The notes under the pieces were generated by a model that saw only the letters and a list, made by a program, of their open reading frames with translations, was not told the DNA's origin and did not search any database. 64,000 nt of DNA from the NCBI GenBank assembly GCA_048264105.1, contig JBLXDJ010000001.1, positions 806,001 to 870,000 on the forward strand, in the 5' to 3' direction. The position numbers and the translations under genes were made by a program. This document shows, piece by piece, positions 1 to 9,293 of this stretch (the stretch's first letter is position 1; each line of letters starts with the position of its first letter). Source of the DNA: Oceanospirillum sp048264105 (lineage in GTDB: Bacteria; Pseudomonadota; Gammaproteobacteria; Pseudomonadales; Halomonadaceae).

Positions 1-1159
1 CTTTCTCAGCACTACGGATAGCATCCCGGTTCAGATCTATGGCGATGATCTCTACAGGGATTGCCTCCTCAAGCTGTCGGCACAGAATCGCCAGCGAATA
101 GGCCTCTTCACCGGTTGCACATCCGGCAACCAGAATCCGGAAAACGCTGGGTTCATTGCCAGGGGCTATCTGCTCACGTTTGTTCTGCATGAGCGGCACT
201 AAAGCCTGAGCCAGAGAGCGATACACATCCGCATCACGATAAAAGGAAGAAACCGATACCAACAAATACTGCTCCAGTACCTCAAGTTCACGGCGATGAT
301 GCTGAAGATAATCCAGATAATGCCGGGCTGTTGATTCACCTAATTCAGCGGCAATCTGTGATTTTCGCTTATCCAGCCGCCTCAGAAGGGTTTCCTGCTT
401 ATATCCGGCAAAGGAGATGCCGGTATATTCGTGAATCAAAGCGGTGATCTGTGCCAGTTCCGTATCTATCGGCTCTGGCGACATCACATTCTGCGTTGGA
501 TTCAAGGGGGCTGAATCAGTCTGAAGCGGCCGAGATGATATAGGCTTCAGGCTTTGCGCTCTGACGGGGATATTTGGCCTGATTCTGACCTGCAGGCCGT
601 CGGCAATTTCCGCTACAGTTCCCATAAAATCGGCGTTAACCGCATCAGAGGCTGACTGGGGCATGGAGTCATAAGCAGCCTCATCCGGTGACTGAATCCA
701 GACCTCTCCGCCCTTCTGCTTAACAGCTCTGCAGCCATAAGCGCCATCAGAGCCTGCGCCCGACAGGATCAAAGCCAATGTTCGTACACCGTATTGATCA
801 GCCAGCGACCGGAAAAGACGATTAACGGATGGACTGGAATAGCTATCGGCAGCAGGCGCTTCCAGCCGGATAGCACCCTCAGTGACGATACCATCCTGCT
901 CAGCGGGAAGCAGATAGAGCCGCCCACCTTCCAGCGGGGTGTTATCCGCAGGAATCGTCGCGGGCCAGCGTCCTTCCCGGTTCAACAGACCCAGTACCAG
1001 TTCGGCATGCTCGTCTCTTGCCATATGCTGGGCAATCACAACAGCAACGTCCTCCGAAACAGGCAACTGTGAGAAGAGCGACAGGAGACCATCCAGGCCT
1101 CCGGCTGAAGCTCCGACACCAACAATCAGCCTGAGATCTGTTTTGCTTGCACCACTCAG
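1..1159 (-). CDS. CheB-CheR fusion (methylesterase plus methyltransferase), partial
   Basis: The reading frame runs off the window start. I translated it by hand. The N-terminal part is a CheB methylesterase domain (GVGASAGG active-site loop, IAQHM, LSGAGSDGA). It is followed by a CheR N-terminal helical region and the start of the SAM-binding CheR domain (AGCATGEEAYSLA, matching the usual GCSTGEEPYS). Such fusions belong to chemosensory-like stress or motility modulation systems and usually act with a hybrid kinase, here the gene directly upstream. There is no ATG, GTG or TTG between the upstream in-frame stop and the CheB domain. The best start is a CTG at 1157-1159, eight bases after an AGGAG and overlapping the kinase stop as CTGA; an ATT at 1160-1162 is the alternative. 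Family call is secure, start is inferred. Confidence 0.88.
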   Translation of the reverse strand, partial: MSGASKTDLRLIVGVGASAGGLDGLLSLFSQLPVSEDVAVVIAQHMARDEHAELVLGLLNREGRWPATIPADNTPLEGGRLYLLPAEQDGIVTEGAIRLEAPAADSYSSPSVNRLFRSLADQYGVRTLALILSGAGSDGAYGCRAVKQKGGEVWIQSPDEAAYDSMPQSASDAVNADFMGTVAEIADGLQVRIRPNIPVRAQSLKPISSRPLQTDSAPLNPTQNVMSPEPIDTELAQITALIHEYTGISFAGYKQETLLRRLDKRKSQIAAELGESTARHYLDYLQHHRRELEVLEQYLLVSVSSFYRDADVYRSLAQALVPLMQNKREQIAPGNEPSVFRILVAGCATGEEAYSLAILCRQLEEAIPVEIIAIDLNRDAIRSAEK

Positions 1160-4100
1160 AATTGATTCTCCTGCAAGAACTCAAGGGCCTGATCAAAATC
1201 AAACGCCTCAACCGCCCGTACCAGAGGCTTGAGTCTCTTGTTTTCTTCCGGACTGAGCTGCTTCTGTATCTGTTCCAGATACTCGATAGCCTCGGCATCG
1301 CTTTCTTTCAGCAGTCGCATGAGCTCATCAAATTCGTTCTGAGCCTTATCTCTCAGGGATTTGTTATCGGATTCTGTCTGATCCCCCGCTTCATCCTGAA
1401 TAAAGGGCTGTGTCTCAAGGCCGGCGATGACCTTGTCCATCTCCTCCTCCACTGCAGGCAGATGCGCCTTAAGCTGATCGCACTCCAGAGATTCTTCAAC
1501 ACAAAGCCGTTCCAGCTCAGCAGTCAGCTGATACAGGTGCTCCGCCCCGATCGTTGCGGCAGTACCTTTCAGCGTATGCAGATAGCGGGCAGGTGCCGTT
1601 GGGTCGCTGTCTGCACAGGCTTCAGCAAAGTTCTGACGGAAGTCTTTCTGACTCTCGTAGAACATTTCCAGCATGCGCTTATACAGCTCGGCATCCTGCA
1701 TCATGCCGTTAAGACCCAGAGTGGTATTAATACCAACAAGCCCTCCGAAACCCGTCAGGTCATTCTCGGGCTGTGCTGATGATGCCTCTGAGCGAATAGC
1801 TGTTGTTCCCGTCCACTTGGCAATCAGGCGATACATAAGATCAACATCGATCGGTTTACCCAGATGGTCATTCATCCCCACCTCGATCACTTTTTCACGA
1901 TCACCTGCCATGGCATTGGCCGTCATCGCAATAATCGGCAGATGCGCCAGCTCAGGTATGGCGCGAATCTGGCGGGTTGCTTCGTAACCATCCATCACCG
2001 GCATCTGACAATCCATCAGCACCAGATCAAATGCGCTGTCTTCTGCCAGCCTGTCCAGCGCTTCCTGACCATTGCTGGCCAGCGCTGTCTCAATTCCGCC
2101 CTGATGTAACAACTCCAGCGCCAGCTCCTGATTCATCGGGTTATCTTCCACCAGCAGAACCCGCTTGCCCGTGAGGTTAATATCGGCAACGGTCGGTTCA
2201 ACCAGGGCCTGAGATTCAACAATCACCCCTTTGTCGAGGGCATGGCCCACCGCTTCAAGCAGGTTTGAGGCGGTAACCGGCTTGGTCATAACCGCTGCGA
2301 ACTTCACCTGATTCGCTTTTGCGGCCGCTAACGCTTCTTCACGACTGTAACCGGTGATCATAATGGCGGGAGGACAGCTTATCCCCTCGGCGTTGTAGAG
2401 CGCCCTGAGGGTCTGAACCCCATCCTGCTCCGGCATTTTCCAGTCTATCAATAGCAGATCATAGACTTCACCGGACAGGAGGCGCTTCTCAGCCTCGAGA
2501 CCGCAGGATGCGGTCTCGGGCTGCATACCGAAGCTTTGAATCAAACGCGACATGATTTCACCGGCAGAGGGGTTATCATCAACCACCAGCACCCGCAGAT
2601 CTTTCAGCTCATCGGCACGATACATACGGCGGGGAAGCGGGTTGCTCTGCAGCTGTAAACGCGCCGTAAAGTGGAAGCAGGTGCCCTTGCCATATTCACT
2701 TTCAACCCAGATCTCGCCATCCATCAGCTCGACCAGTTTCTTGGAAATGACAAGCCCCAGCCCTGTTCCGCCATATTTACGCGTGGTGGAGGCATCCGCC
2801 TGACTGAAACTCTTGAACAGCTTACTCAGCTGCTCTTCGGTCATACCGATGCCGGTATCCCTGACTTCAAAGTGCAGTTCGACCTGGTCACCAAGGGTTT
2901 TAACTTCATCAATACTGACCACGATCTCACCGGTTTCGGTGAACTTAACCGCATTATTGGCAAGATTCGTCAGAACCTGACCCAGTTTAAGCGGATCACC
3001 TATCAGAGCCGTTGGCAGTTCAGGGGCCGTGTTAAACAGCAGTTCCAGCCCTTTCTCTTCGGTTTTAATCGCCAGCAGGTTGGCCAGTTGATCCATCACA
3101 TCATCAAGATGGAATTCGGTAGACTCCAGCGTCATCTTACCGGCTTCAATTTTAGAGAAGTCGAGAATCTCATTGATAATACCCAGCAGGTTTTCACCGG
3201 CTCGATGCACTTTTTCCACGTAGTTACGCTGCTGCTTATCCAGATCAGTTTGCAGCGCCAGATGAGACATGCCGATGATCGCGTTCATCGGGGTGCGGAT
3301 CTCATGGCTCATATTGGCCAGAAAATCACTTTTTGCCTGTGTCGCCTCTTCTGCCAGCTCTTTCGCTTTCAGCATCTCCCGTTCTGCAGCCTTGCGTTCG
3401 GTGATATCCCGGACACTGACAATCAGATTCGGTTTACCTTTCAGCGTAATCGGCACCAGTGTCACTTCGCAGGGTACATCCTCCCCTTTTGCGGTCAGAT
3501 GCAGCCAGTCAAACTGATACGGTTCATCCTGAGAAAGCGCCTTCATAATGTTTTCACGCCCCTGCTCCGCCGAGCGCGAGCCATCGGGCTGGTATTCCGG
3601 CGACAGATCTAGCGGGCCGCATTCCAGTAAGGCATCGATATCATCAAAGCCGTAAATCTCGGCAGCCCGCTTATTGGCATGGATAAAGCCTTTATCAGGA
3701 TTCAGTACCAACAGGCCGTCGCTGGAGTTCTCAAAGTAGGCGTTAACCTTCTCTTCAGACTCTTTCCGTTCAGAGATATCTTCCAGCATCCAGACGGTGC
3801 CTTTTGACAGGTCATCAGGATCAATGGCACGGCTACTGAGATGACACCAGAACAAAGAACCGTCGCTACGCATCAGCTGTTGTTCACGCTGATGCACTTC
3901 ACCGCGGGACAACTCGGAATAAGCTACACCACCCAGTTCATAACTCTCATCATTGGGATACCAGGTGCGGGTGTTCTGACCAATCAGATCCTCGTGAGGG
4001 CAGTTAAAGAGTTCAGCAAGTTTACTGTTTGCTCGCTGTACGACACGATCTTTCAGCAGGACAATGGCAAGCGTTGCTGACTCAAAAATGGCCTCCTGCT

Positions 4101-5913
4101 CTTCTGCAGCATCATTAAGAGCCTGTTCGGCCTGTTTGCGTTCGGTAATATCCCGATAAACCACCACGGCACCGGTAAGACGGTTATTGGTAAAGACGGG
4201 GCTTGCGGAATACTCAACCGGTAATGCGGTATGGTCTTTTTTCCAGAGCACTTCACTGTCACTGCTTCGGGCTTCACCATCCTGAGTCGTCTGGTAGATA
4301 GCGGTGTCGTTAATGGCACGGAGATGCCCCCCGGCATCAGCAAACTGCAGCAACTGAGCAAAGGGCTGACCCAGGAACTCGGCCTCGTCATAGCCAAGGC
4401 TTTGATAGGCTGCGGGGTTAGCAAAGGTTATATTGCCATCCCGATCCAGCCCCACAATGCCGCTTTTCACGGCTTCGAGAATCTGACGACTGCGCTCTTC
4501 TGCCGCTTTAATCTCCCGCTGCTGGGCTTCCATCTCAACAGTCTGCTCTTCAAGCTGTGCAGCCTGACGCTCCATTTTATCTGCCTGATGCTGGCTTTCT
4601 TCCAGCAGCTGACGGGTTTTCTGACTACGCTCCAGAATCTCAAGATTCATGGCCAGAATCGGCATCAGCCCCTCAATAACTGCCTGCTCAACATCACCAA
4701 AACGCACAAAACTTGCCAGCTCAATGACCGCTAACAGTCGGCCATTGTGTGAAACTGGATACACCGCGATGTTGGCGGGTTTACCCTCACCCAGACCGGA
4801 ACTGATTGACAGATAGCCTTCCGGTGGATTGGTGATGATGATGGTTTCCCGCTCCATTGCGCACTGCCCCACCAGACCCTCACCGGGTTTAAGACGGGTA
4901 TTGAGCTGCTTACGCTCTTTAAAGGCATAACCACCGATCAGCTGCAATGACTGATCATCCTCATCAAACAGGTAGAACACCCCCTGACCCAGATGAATCA
5001 GAGGAGCCAGCCGCTTGAGAAATTCCTGCGAAAGCTCACGCACATCGTCCAACTGCTGCAGCTGGGTGCTGATCTCAGAGATATGGGTTTTGATCCAGCG
5101 TTGGTTTTCGATCTCATGCAGCTCCGCTTTAAGATATTCAGCATGTCCCAGTAGCTGGCCCACTTCATCAGGAAACTGTGTTTTATCCGGCAGGGTCTGC
5201 TGACCACGCTTCAGCAGGGATTCCATCACACGGCCAACCGTCCGCAGGGGCTTACGAACGCTGCGAATGGTTATGCGGGAGAACAGATAGCCAATCAGCA
5301 TCATGACAAGGAACAGACTTGCAATAACGACCTGAGCCTTCTTATGGGAGACTTCAGAAACAGACGTTGCCTGCTCACTGATCCCGGTCTGACGGGTTTT
5401 CAGCTGACCGAGCAGCTCATCAAGCTGGCGCAGGTACATGCGGATACCCAGCGGTTTATTAAATATGCTGTCCGCTTCAGCAAGCCGGTTCTGATCCGCA
5501 AGGGCCAGAAACTGTGACATCTGCTGACGATAAAGACCAAACTGCTGATTAAAGCTGTTAAAGAGAGGCATGACCCCGGGCTGTAGCAGTGGCTCAATCC
5601 GGGTTAACCGTTTATTGATTTGCCCCATATCCTGAGTCAGCTCCGCCACAAGACGGCGTCTGTCTTTGCTGTCGGCTTGCTGAATCAGTTCAAGACTCTG
5701 CAGCTTAGCCTGCAGTATTTCTGCATTCAGCTCTACCAGATCATTCAGGATTCCGGCTTCTCTCACCGATGCGGCCCGATTGATGTTGTTTTCTGTCGTT
5801 AGCCAGAACGCAACACCGGCATAAGCCACTGAAAGTACAAAAATGGCGGTGAAGATCCAAGTCATCATGGATTTGAGTGATAAGCGGGACCAGTATGCCT
5901 TTAGGGTTTTCAT
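1156..5913 (-). CDS. Large hybrid sensor histidine kinase (GAF, three PAS, HisKA, HATPase, two REC, HPt)
   Basis: This 1585-residue inner-membrane kinase has one TM near residues 15-37, a periplasmic helical region, a second TM near 193-211 and a HAMP-like linker. A GAF domain (about 290-425), a coiled coil (430-480) and three PAS domains (about 480-850) follow. The H-box SHEIRTP is near residue 869, then comes the ATPase domain. Two receiver domains have acceptor Asp in LLIDWKMP (about 1157) and LVLMDCQMP (about 1299), and a C-terminal HPt has LHTLKGT (His about 1446). This is a full BarA/ArcB-like phosphorelay in one chain, with an extra receiver. The stop overlaps the presumed start of the CheB-CheR gene, so the two form one operon. 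The ligand is unknown. The start follows AAGGA at a workable distance. Confidence 0.93.
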   Translation of the reverse strand: MKTLKAYWSRLSLKSMMTWIFTAIFVLSVAYAGVAFWLTTENNINRAASVREAGILNDLVELNAEILQAKLQSLELIQQADSKDRRRLVAELTQDMGQINKRLTRIEPLLQPGVMPLFNSFNQQFGLYRQQMSQFLALADQNRLAEADSIFNKPLGIRMYLRQLDELLGQLKTRQTGISEQATSVSEVSHKKAQVVIASLFLVMMLIGYLFSRITIRSVRKPLRTVGRVMESLLKRGQQTLPDKTQFPDEVGQLLGHAEYLKAELHEIENQRWIKTHISEISTQLQQLDDVRELSQEFLKRLAPLIHLGQGVFYLFDEDDQSLQLIGGYAFKERKQLNTRLKPGEGLVGQCAMERETIIITNPPEGYLSISSGLGEGKPANIAVYPVSHNGRLLAVIELASFVRFGDVEQAVIEGLMPILAMNLEILERSQKTRQLLEESQHQADKMERQAAQLEEQTVEMEAQQREIKAAEERSRQILEAVKSGIVGLDRDGNITFANPAAYQSLGYDEAEFLGQPFAQLLQFADAGGHLRAINDTAIYQTTQDGEARSSDSEVLWKKDHTALPVEYSASPVFTNNRLTGAVVVYRDITERKQAEQALNDAAEEQEAIFESATLAIVLLKDRVVQRANSKLAELFNCPHEDLIGQNTRTWYPNDESYELGGVAYSELSRGEVHQREQQLMRSDGSLFWCHLSSRAIDPDDLSKGTVWMLEDISERKESEEKVNAYFENSSDGLLVLNPDKGFIHANKRAAEIYGFDDIDALLECGPLDLSPEYQPDGSRSAEQGRENIMKALSQDEPYQFDWLHLTAKGEDVPCEVTLVPITLKGKPNLIVSVRDITERKAAEREMLKAKELAEEATQAKSDFLANMSHEIRTPMNAIIGMSHLALQTDLDKQQRNYVEKVHRAGENLLGIINEILDFSKIEAGKMTLESTEFHLDDVMDQLANLLAIKTEEKGLELLFNTAPELPTALIGDPLKLGQVLTNLANNAVKFTETGEIVVSIDEVKTLGDQVELHFEVRDTGIGMTEEQLSKLFKSFSQADASTTRKYGGTGLGLVISKKLVELMDGEIWVESEYGKGTCFHFTARLQLQSNPLPRRMYRADELKDLRVLVVDDNPSAGEIMSRLIQSFGMQPETASCGLEAEKRLLSGEVYDLLLIDWKMPEQDGVQTLRALYNAEGISCPPAIMITGYSREEALAAAKANQVKFAAVMTKPVTASNLLEAVGHALDKGVIVESQALVEPTVADINLTGKRVLLVEDNPMNQELALELLHQGGIETALASNGQEALDRLAEDSAFDLVLMDCQMPVMDGYEATRQIRAIPELAHLPIIAMTANAMAGDREKVIEVGMNDHLGKPIDVDLMYRLIAKWTGTTAIRSEASSAQPENDLTGFGGLVGINTTLGLNGMMQDAELYKRMLEMFYESQKDFRQNFAEACADSDPTAPARYLHTLKGTAATIGAEHLYQLTAELERLCVEESLECDQLKAHLPAVEEEMDKVIAGLETQPFIQDEAGDQTESDNKSLRDKAQNEFDELMRLLKESDAEAIEYLEQIQKQLSPEENKRLKPLVRAVEAFDFDQALEFLQENQF

Positions 5914-6349
5914 GGCGGAGTCCTTGAGGTCTTCTGAGATAGCGGGAAATCGTTATAGTTATCCGCAAAGATACATTAAATAAGTATTATTAAGAAATAT
6001 TATTTGAGTTGCCTGAAACTGAGCTTTCTCTTATAAGCGTAGCAGCGTTAGCTGCTTTTAAGCTGTTATCGCAGATTCAGGCCCGATCCTGTGACCAGGT
6101 TCCGGTCGTTACAGAGGATATAACCTCGGATAAGTACTGATACTACGGGAACTTTCTGCGTACCTGTCGGGTCGTAGTGATCGGAAAATGAAAAATATCC
6201 GTAATAAAACCGCCATTAGATCTGCCAACGAAGGCCTGGGCGGTAAATTGAGAAAGTAAAATCCATAAAAAAGTAGCCATAAAGCAGAAACGTAATTAAA
6301 GAGACGTCATATGAAGGCTATCAGGCTGCAATAATAAAGAAGGAGTCTG
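5914..6349. other. 436-bp intergenic region with small hairpins
   Basis: No convincing gene. It must carry the divergent promoters of the hybrid kinase and the DUF6482 gene. Two small inverted repeats are visible: AGCAGC-GTTA-GCTGCT at 6041-6056, followed by a short T run, and ACTACG at 6142-6147 with CGTAGT at 6173-6178. A 23-codon frame at 6188-6259 has no good ribosome-binding site. Confidence 0.5.
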
Positions 6350-6655
6350 ATGATGAAATTTAAAGAACTGAAAAAACTGATCCGTACCGGTGCCGAGCCG
6401 GAAGTCGAAATCGTTACCCATGCCACTCACAGTCAGTACGGTATCCGTATTCAGACGGGTAACGAAACATACCGCCTGGTCAACTGGCGTAATCGCCCGC
6501 TGATCTTCCGCAGTCTTGATCAGGCGCGGGAGTCTCTGGCTCAGGCCGGTGTTAAGCATGCAACGCTGGTTCAGCATGTGGCCCACGATGAGATCATCGG
6601 ACGGATTGCCACTTATGATGAACCACACCTCTCGCGGATCCCAATGTCCGCGTAA
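6350..6655 (+). CDS. DUF6482 family small protein
   Basis: A 101-residue soluble protein without signal peptide or membrane segment. It resembles the DUF6482 family, a set of small proteins of unknown role common in Pseudomonas and marine gammaproteobacteria. Family members share a basic N-terminal helix, a beta-rich middle and a helix with a RSLDQARE-like motif. AAGGAG lies four bases before the first of two tandem ATGs and seven before the second (6353), so the second is the better-spaced start. It is followed at once by an intrinsic terminator and is probably monocistronic. The family assignment comes from memory of the pattern and no function is proposed. Confidence 0.6.
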   Translation: MMKFKELKKLIRTGAEPEVEIVTHATHSQYGIRIQTGNETYRLVNWRNRPLIFRSLDQARESLAQAGVKHATLVQHVAHDEIIGRIATYDEPHLSRIPMSA

Positions 6656-6674
6656 CAGGCAAACGCCTGAAAGG

Positions 6675-6699
6675 ATCCCTCCTCTATGGAGGGATTTTT
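6675..6699 (+). terminator. Intrinsic terminator after the DUF6482 gene
   Basis: Stem ATCCCTCC (6675-6682), five-base loop, GGAGGGAT (6688-6695), then a T run. An ATG at 6686 that could open the downstream helicase frame sits in this loop, which argues against it as the true start. Confidence 0.85.
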
Positions 6700-6793
6700 G
6701 TTTCCCCTCCCTACGTTACTTTGTCACACTTCGGTATCCGATTATCCGAACAGACACGCTGTCTCACTCAATAACCCTGGCGCTGAGATTCTG

Positions 6794-9178
6794 ATGAAAG
6801 TTGCGGTTCGTTCCCTATGTGAATTTGCTGCCCGAAATGGCAGTCTGGAGTTTCGCTACACCCCGTCTCCGACATCCGAGGAGGGTATCCGGGGTCATAA
6901 GAAGCTGCAGTCCCGTCGCGGGGATCACTATCAGGCGGAACACCTTCTGGAAGGAAGTTTTGCCGGTATTCAGCTCAAGGGACGGGCCGATGGTTATATT
7001 CCTCCGACACCTGAAACCGATGAACGCCCTGTACCTTTGCTGGAAGAGATTAAAACCCATCGCGGGGAGTTAAGCCGTATTCCTGACGGACAACGTCAGC
7101 TGCATCTGGCACAACTTAAAGTGTACGGCGCTTTGCTTTGCCTGCGGGATCATCTGGAGCGTGTCTCCCTGCGGCTGGTTTACTTTGATATCGACAACGA
7201 TCAGGAAACACCGGATGAAGCGATCTGGCAGGCGGACACCTTAATTCATTTTGCAGAAACACTGTGTCAGCGTCACAAACACTGGCACCAGCAGGAAGCG
7301 AAACATCGCCAGAGGCGTGATGAGGCGATCCACCAACTGGCCTTCCCCTACCCTAACTTCCGGCCTTACCAGCGCGAATTAAGCGAAGTGGTTTACAAGG
7401 GAATCTATACTCAGCGCCCCTTATTGCTGGAAGCCCCCACCGGTCTTGGAAAAACACTGGGGGTAAGCTTTCCGGCCATTAAAGCGTTGGCAACCTGTCA
7501 GCTGGATCGTTTGTTCCTGCTCTCTTCCCGCACCACCGGCCGACAGCTCTTTATGGATGCATTACGGTCATTATCCGGCCATGAAAACATTGAACCGGAG
7601 ACTCACGATCTCTTTCCCCTGCGCATTCTTGAGCTGAGTGCCAAGGAAAAAACCTGCGAGCATCCGGACAAAGCCTGTCATGGTGATTCCTGTCCCTTAG
7701 CGGAAGGCTTCTTTGACCGCTTGCCCGACGCGCGGAATCAGGCGGCCAAAGCCTGCTGGCTGGATCAGGCACAGATCAGACGCATCGCTCTGCAACACGC
7801 TATTTGCCCCTATTATCTCACGCAGGAGATGGCCCGCTGGAGTGATCTGGTTGTCGGTGACGTCAACCACTATTTTGATCGTCAGGCGATACTGTTCAGC
7901 CTCACCACACAGAATGACTGGAAAGTCGTTCCTCTGATCGATGAAGCCCACAATCTGATCGATCGCGCCCGGGGAATGTACTCCGCAGGGTTGGATCGGA
8001 CTCTTTTCAGCCAATCTGCGAGACAAGCACCGGAGACACTTAAAAAACCGATTCAGGCCGTGCAGCAGGGCTGGCGTAAACTGATTGAGGCTGAAGCATC
8101 AGGCCAGACAGAAGCCGTTGAACAATTACCGGCAGGTAAAAGCCTCTCCATCAATCTGGAACAAGTGCCGGATCAGCTCAATGGTTATCTGCATCAACTG
8201 ACCTCCAAACTGACTGAGTATCTGACGGAACATACCCCGCCCCCGGAACAACAGGCACAACTGCAGCAGTTGCTGTTCGATACCCTTAACTTCCTGAAAC
8301 TGGCGGAGCTGTTCGATGATCACTCTCTTTGCCGGTTACAGCTCTCTAAAGGTCAGCCGAGATTCCGAGAGCCTAAGGTCAAAGCCCGCCTGCAGATTAT
8401 GAACCTGATTCCGGCGGAATTTCTGCGGGAACGCTTCAGCGCGACCTATGCCAGCGTGAGCTTTTCCGCAACGCTGAACCCTGACCACTATTATCGGGAT
8501 CTTTTGGGGTTATCAGAAGGGGAAACTCCAACTCAGCAGAAAGCCGCTCTTTGGTTTTCACTGCCCGGCCCCTTTAAGCCGCGCCAGCTGGATCTGCGTC
8601 TGGTGCCGATCAGTACCCGTTTTCGGGACAGAGCACGATCCGTTTCGCCACTTTGCCAGCGTATCGCCCATCAATATCAGCAAAAACCGGGCAACTATCT
8701 GGTTTATCTGAGTAGTTTCAGCTATCTGCAGTTATTAAAACAGGGGTTGGAACAGTCTTGCCCGAATATCCCCTTACAGATTCAGACACCGGGCATGAGC
8801 GAGAATGAACGGCATCATTTTATCGATAGTTTTCGCACTCAACAGGGACAGATCGGCCTTGCGGTTCTTGGCGGTGCGTTCTCTGAAGGCATTGACCTGC
8901 CGGGTAAGGCACTCATCGGTGTTTTCGTCGCAACTCTGGGGCTGCCACCCTACGATGACTTTCATGAGGTGCTCTCCGCCCGACTGGACAAGCACTTTGG
9001 CGATGGCTATCGCTACACCTACCTCTACCCCGGCTTGCGTAAGGTGATACAGGCTGCCGGGCGCTTAATTCGCACACCAGAAGATACCGGTGTTATTGAG
9101 CTGATTGATGACCGCTTTTTGCAGCCGGATATACAGGCACTCATGCCGCGATGGTGGTTTGAAACCTCCGGGCATTAA
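6794..9178 (+). CDS. DinG/XPD-type Fe-S helicase with N-terminal RecB-like nuclease domain
   Basis: A 794-residue superfamily 2 helicase. The N-terminal 150 residues look like a PD-(D/E)XK nuclease of the RecB/Cas4 kind: GRADG, then EEIKT, then QLKVYG at the usual QxxxY position. The helicase core has Walker A EAPTGLGKT near residue 213. Four spaced cysteines (about 287-337, including KTCEHPDKAC and ICPYY) would bind a 4Fe-4S cluster as in XPD and DinG. The DEAH box LIDEAHNL is near 383 and the last motif QAAGRLIR near 753. It probably unwinds and trims DNA during repair. The frame is open from an ATG at 6686, but that codon lies in the upstream terminator, so I chose 6794. Domain reading is strong; the biological role is inferred. 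Confidence 0.85.
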   Translation: MKVAVRSLCEFAARNGSLEFRYTPSPTSEEGIRGHKKLQSRRGDHYQAEHLLEGSFAGIQLKGRADGYIPPTPETDERPVPLLEEIKTHRGELSRIPDGQRQLHLAQLKVYGALLCLRDHLERVSLRLVYFDIDNDQETPDEAIWQADTLIHFAETLCQRHKHWHQQEAKHRQRRDEAIHQLAFPYPNFRPYQRELSEVVYKGIYTQRPLLLEAPTGLGKTLGVSFPAIKALATCQLDRLFLLSSRTTGRQLFMDALRSLSGHENIEPETHDLFPLRILELSAKEKTCEHPDKACHGDSCPLAEGFFDRLPDARNQAAKACWLDQAQIRRIALQHAICPYYLTQEMARWSDLVVGDVNHYFDRQAILFSLTTQNDWKVVPLIDEAHNLIDRARGMYSAGLDRTLFSQSARQAPETLKKPIQAVQQGWRKLIEAEASGQTEAVEQLPAGKSLSINLEQVPDQLNGYLHQLTSKLTEYLTEHTPPPEQQAQLQQLLFDTLNFLKLAELFDDHSLCRLQLSKGQPRFREPKVKARLQIMNLIPAEFLRERFSATYASVSFSATLNPDHYYRDLLGLSEGETPTQQKAALWFSLPGPFKPRQLDLRLVPISTRFRDRARSVSPLCQRIAHQYQQKPGNYLVYLSSFSYLQLLKQGLEQSCPNIPLQIQTPGMSENERHHFIDSFRTQQGQIGLAVLGGAFSEGIDLPGKALIGVFVATLGLPPYDDFHEVLSARLDKHFGDGYRYTYLYPGLRKVIQAAGRLIRTPEDTGVIELIDDRFLQPDIQALMPRWWFETSGH

Positions 9179-9293
9179 CACGGAGCTTCCTACCGATAAT
9201 TCACTGATAAAAAGTAATTGAAGGGGGCATAAGCTTAGTCCTGTTGTGCATTAGCGAAGGAAAGTCTATGTTATAAGAAAAAACAGGCCGTTT

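Noticed and set aside
2671..3612. 313-codon frame antisense to the hybrid kinase
   Set aside because: It lies wholly inside a well-supported gene and has no family pattern or ribosome-binding site.
6188..6259. 23-codon frame upstream of the DUF6482 gene
   Set aside because: The only purine-rich stretch is too close to the ATG and no terminator or conserved pattern supports it.
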